This document shows positions 62,977 to 64,000 of a stretch of DNA of 64,000 nucleotides, one piece after another. The notes under the pieces were generated by a model. That model did no database searches, was not told the DNA's origin, and saw only the letters and a list, made by a program, of their open reading frames with translations. Positions within the stretch are counted from its first letter, which is position 1. Every line of letters begins with the position of its first letter. The position numbers and the translations under genes are program-made. The DNA is from Paulinella micropora (lineage: Eukaryota > Cercozoa > Imbricatea > Euglyphida): positions 394,985 through 458,984 of the forward strand of contig BJOX01000302.1 of assembly GCA_009731375.1 (NCBI GenBank), read 5' to 3'.

Positions 62977-63653
62977 TGCACATAGGTAAGACAGACGGCA
63001 AGGGAGCTATGCCCGGCAAAGTAGTTACGTTAGTAGGATACGACATACATAGAGAATTGTATCGTGTATGGGATGGCAGGCGAGTGATAGCAGGCGTTCG
63101 TAATGCTAGATTTAACCCGCGCAAAATAGGACCACTGTCAGGCGTGACCGCCCAGATAGATTGGAGTGACGAATCTGAGGGGGAGAGTGAGAAAGACACA
63201 ATCACCACAGAACAACCTTCACCAATCCAAGCCATTCTAGACCATGAAGATGACGATCAACAACCACACTTCAAAGAAACGACACACGAGCATACGATAA
63301 TCCAACCACTTGACAGAGCGATGAGACCAGATTCGCCAACTCACGAGCAAGGATTACAGGAAAAGCGGAAATCAGACCAGCAAGACGAGATCAGTATTGA
63401 ACAAAGCTTAGCTGACGATCAGGACACAAACCTTAGTACAGGACCGATGCCCTCATCTGATTTCACTGCCCCAGAAGAGCCTCATACCGATCCAAACCGG
63501 TACATTGAGAAGAAGCCCCCGCCAAAGGGACTAACTTGGGAGCAAAGCAATAGTGTTAGCTCAGCCAATATAGTCACAGGCAAGAGAGAGAGAAAGCAAA
63601 CTGACTTAAGTTCTACATCCACGCATCATGTTACGCTCATGAATGATGTATAG
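62976..63653 (+). CDS. C2 integrase C-terminus and acidic linker
   Basis: GKVVTLVGYDIHRELYRVWD is the conserved copia integrase tail (G-Y, then Y-R-v-w-d), followed by a long acidic/Ser-rich linker before RT. Confidence 0.75.
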   Translation: MHIGKTDGKGAMPGKVVTLVGYDIHRELYRVWDGRRVIAGVRNARFNPRKIGPLSGVTAQIDWSDESEGESEKDTITTEQPSPIQAILDHEDDDQQPHFKETTHEHTIIQPLDRAMRPDSPTHEQGLQEKRKSDQQDEISIEQSLADDQDTNLSTGPMPSSDFTAPEEPHTDPNRYIEKKPPPKGLTWEQSNSVSSANIVTGKRERKQTDLSSTSTHHVTLMNDV

Positions 63654-64000
63654 AATGATATGGATGATTGCATCTCTCATGATGAAGCAAGCGAGTGGTT
63701 ATTTTATATTCATCTACCCACAGACTTAGTTGAAGAAGGAATGACACTGAAAGACTTGCAAAAAGGAATCGATAATAAACTGAAAGCGTTAAGGAGTTCA
63801 AAACCTATGAATGGGTGACGGCAGATGAAGTTAGGAAGGCAGGAGTCAAACCCGTAGGTTTACTTTGGGTTCATAAAGTTAAGACTGACGAAGCGGGCGT
63901 AAAATTCGTTAAGTCACGACTCTCTTTACGGGGAGATCAACTTGAGCCAGGCATCAGTTATAACCACGAACAGCTTTACGTTCCATGTGCCGACCATAAA
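63654..64000 (+). pseudogene. C2 reverse transcriptase start, continues beyond window
   Basis: Near the end the frame reads GLLWVHKVKTDEAGVKF, RLSLRGDQLEPGISYNHE, the fingers of copia RT (K-x-K, R-L-x-x-x-G, pG-x-x-Y). A shift near 63,780 precedes it. The element runs off the window. Confidence 0.8.

Overview
The window is a eukaryotic, transposon-dense stretch with no gene I can assign to ordinary host function. Evidence for a eukaryote: spliced genes with GT-AG introns, LTR retrotransposons, non-LTR retrotransposons, a tRNA-derived SINE, a CACTA DNA transposon and long microsatellites. The host cannot be named from the sequence; an alga or other early-branching green lineage is possible but unproven.

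Layout. 1-1.6 kb: 3' end of a non-LTR element with a restriction-like endonuclease (RLE). 1.6-6.4 kb: CTAT/GATA/TACA microsatellites with four copies of a dispersed repeat (R family). 6.4-12.7 kb: a Ty3/gypsy element (G1) whose pro/pol/int region is one reading frame broken only by stop codons. 13.2-15.5 kb: a LINE RT fragment between assembly gaps. 16.6-48.9 kb: a three-level nest of elements, later inverted. 48.9-52.2 kb: noncoding sequence with a 68-bp tandem array. 52.3-54.2 kb: copia gag-like remnant (C3). 57.9-54.4 kb, minus strand: a second gypsy lineage (G3). 58-64 kb: a frameshifted copia element (C2) running off the end.

The centre of the window is best read as follows. A gypsy element (G2) was entered in its gag region by a CACTA transposon (T1; 3-bp target duplication CTG; termini CACTATGGGG / CACTTTGGGG). 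T1 was entered in the first exon of its second gene by a copia element (C1; near-identical LTRs; target duplication TTCTC). An inversion of about 18 kb, with breakpoints at 25,658-25,661 (GCGA) and 43,739-43,742 (TCGC), then cut C1 and G2. Undoing the inversion on paper makes C1, T1 and G2 each contiguous and same-stranded, and the coding frame is continuous across four independent junctions: both inversion breakpoints, the T1 insertion site and the C1 insertion site.

T1 is unusual. It has a tnp2/DUF4218-type transposase gene and a divergent second gene of unknown function. A 16-bp palindrome (CTGGAAATATTTCCAG) is tandemly arrayed on a 19-bp period at both ends and inside the introns of both genes, and was seen nowhere outside T1. 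C1 carries a MYND zinc finger between its Gag zinc knuckle and protease. G1 and G2 share an uncharacterised C-terminal domain after the integrase GPY/F module.
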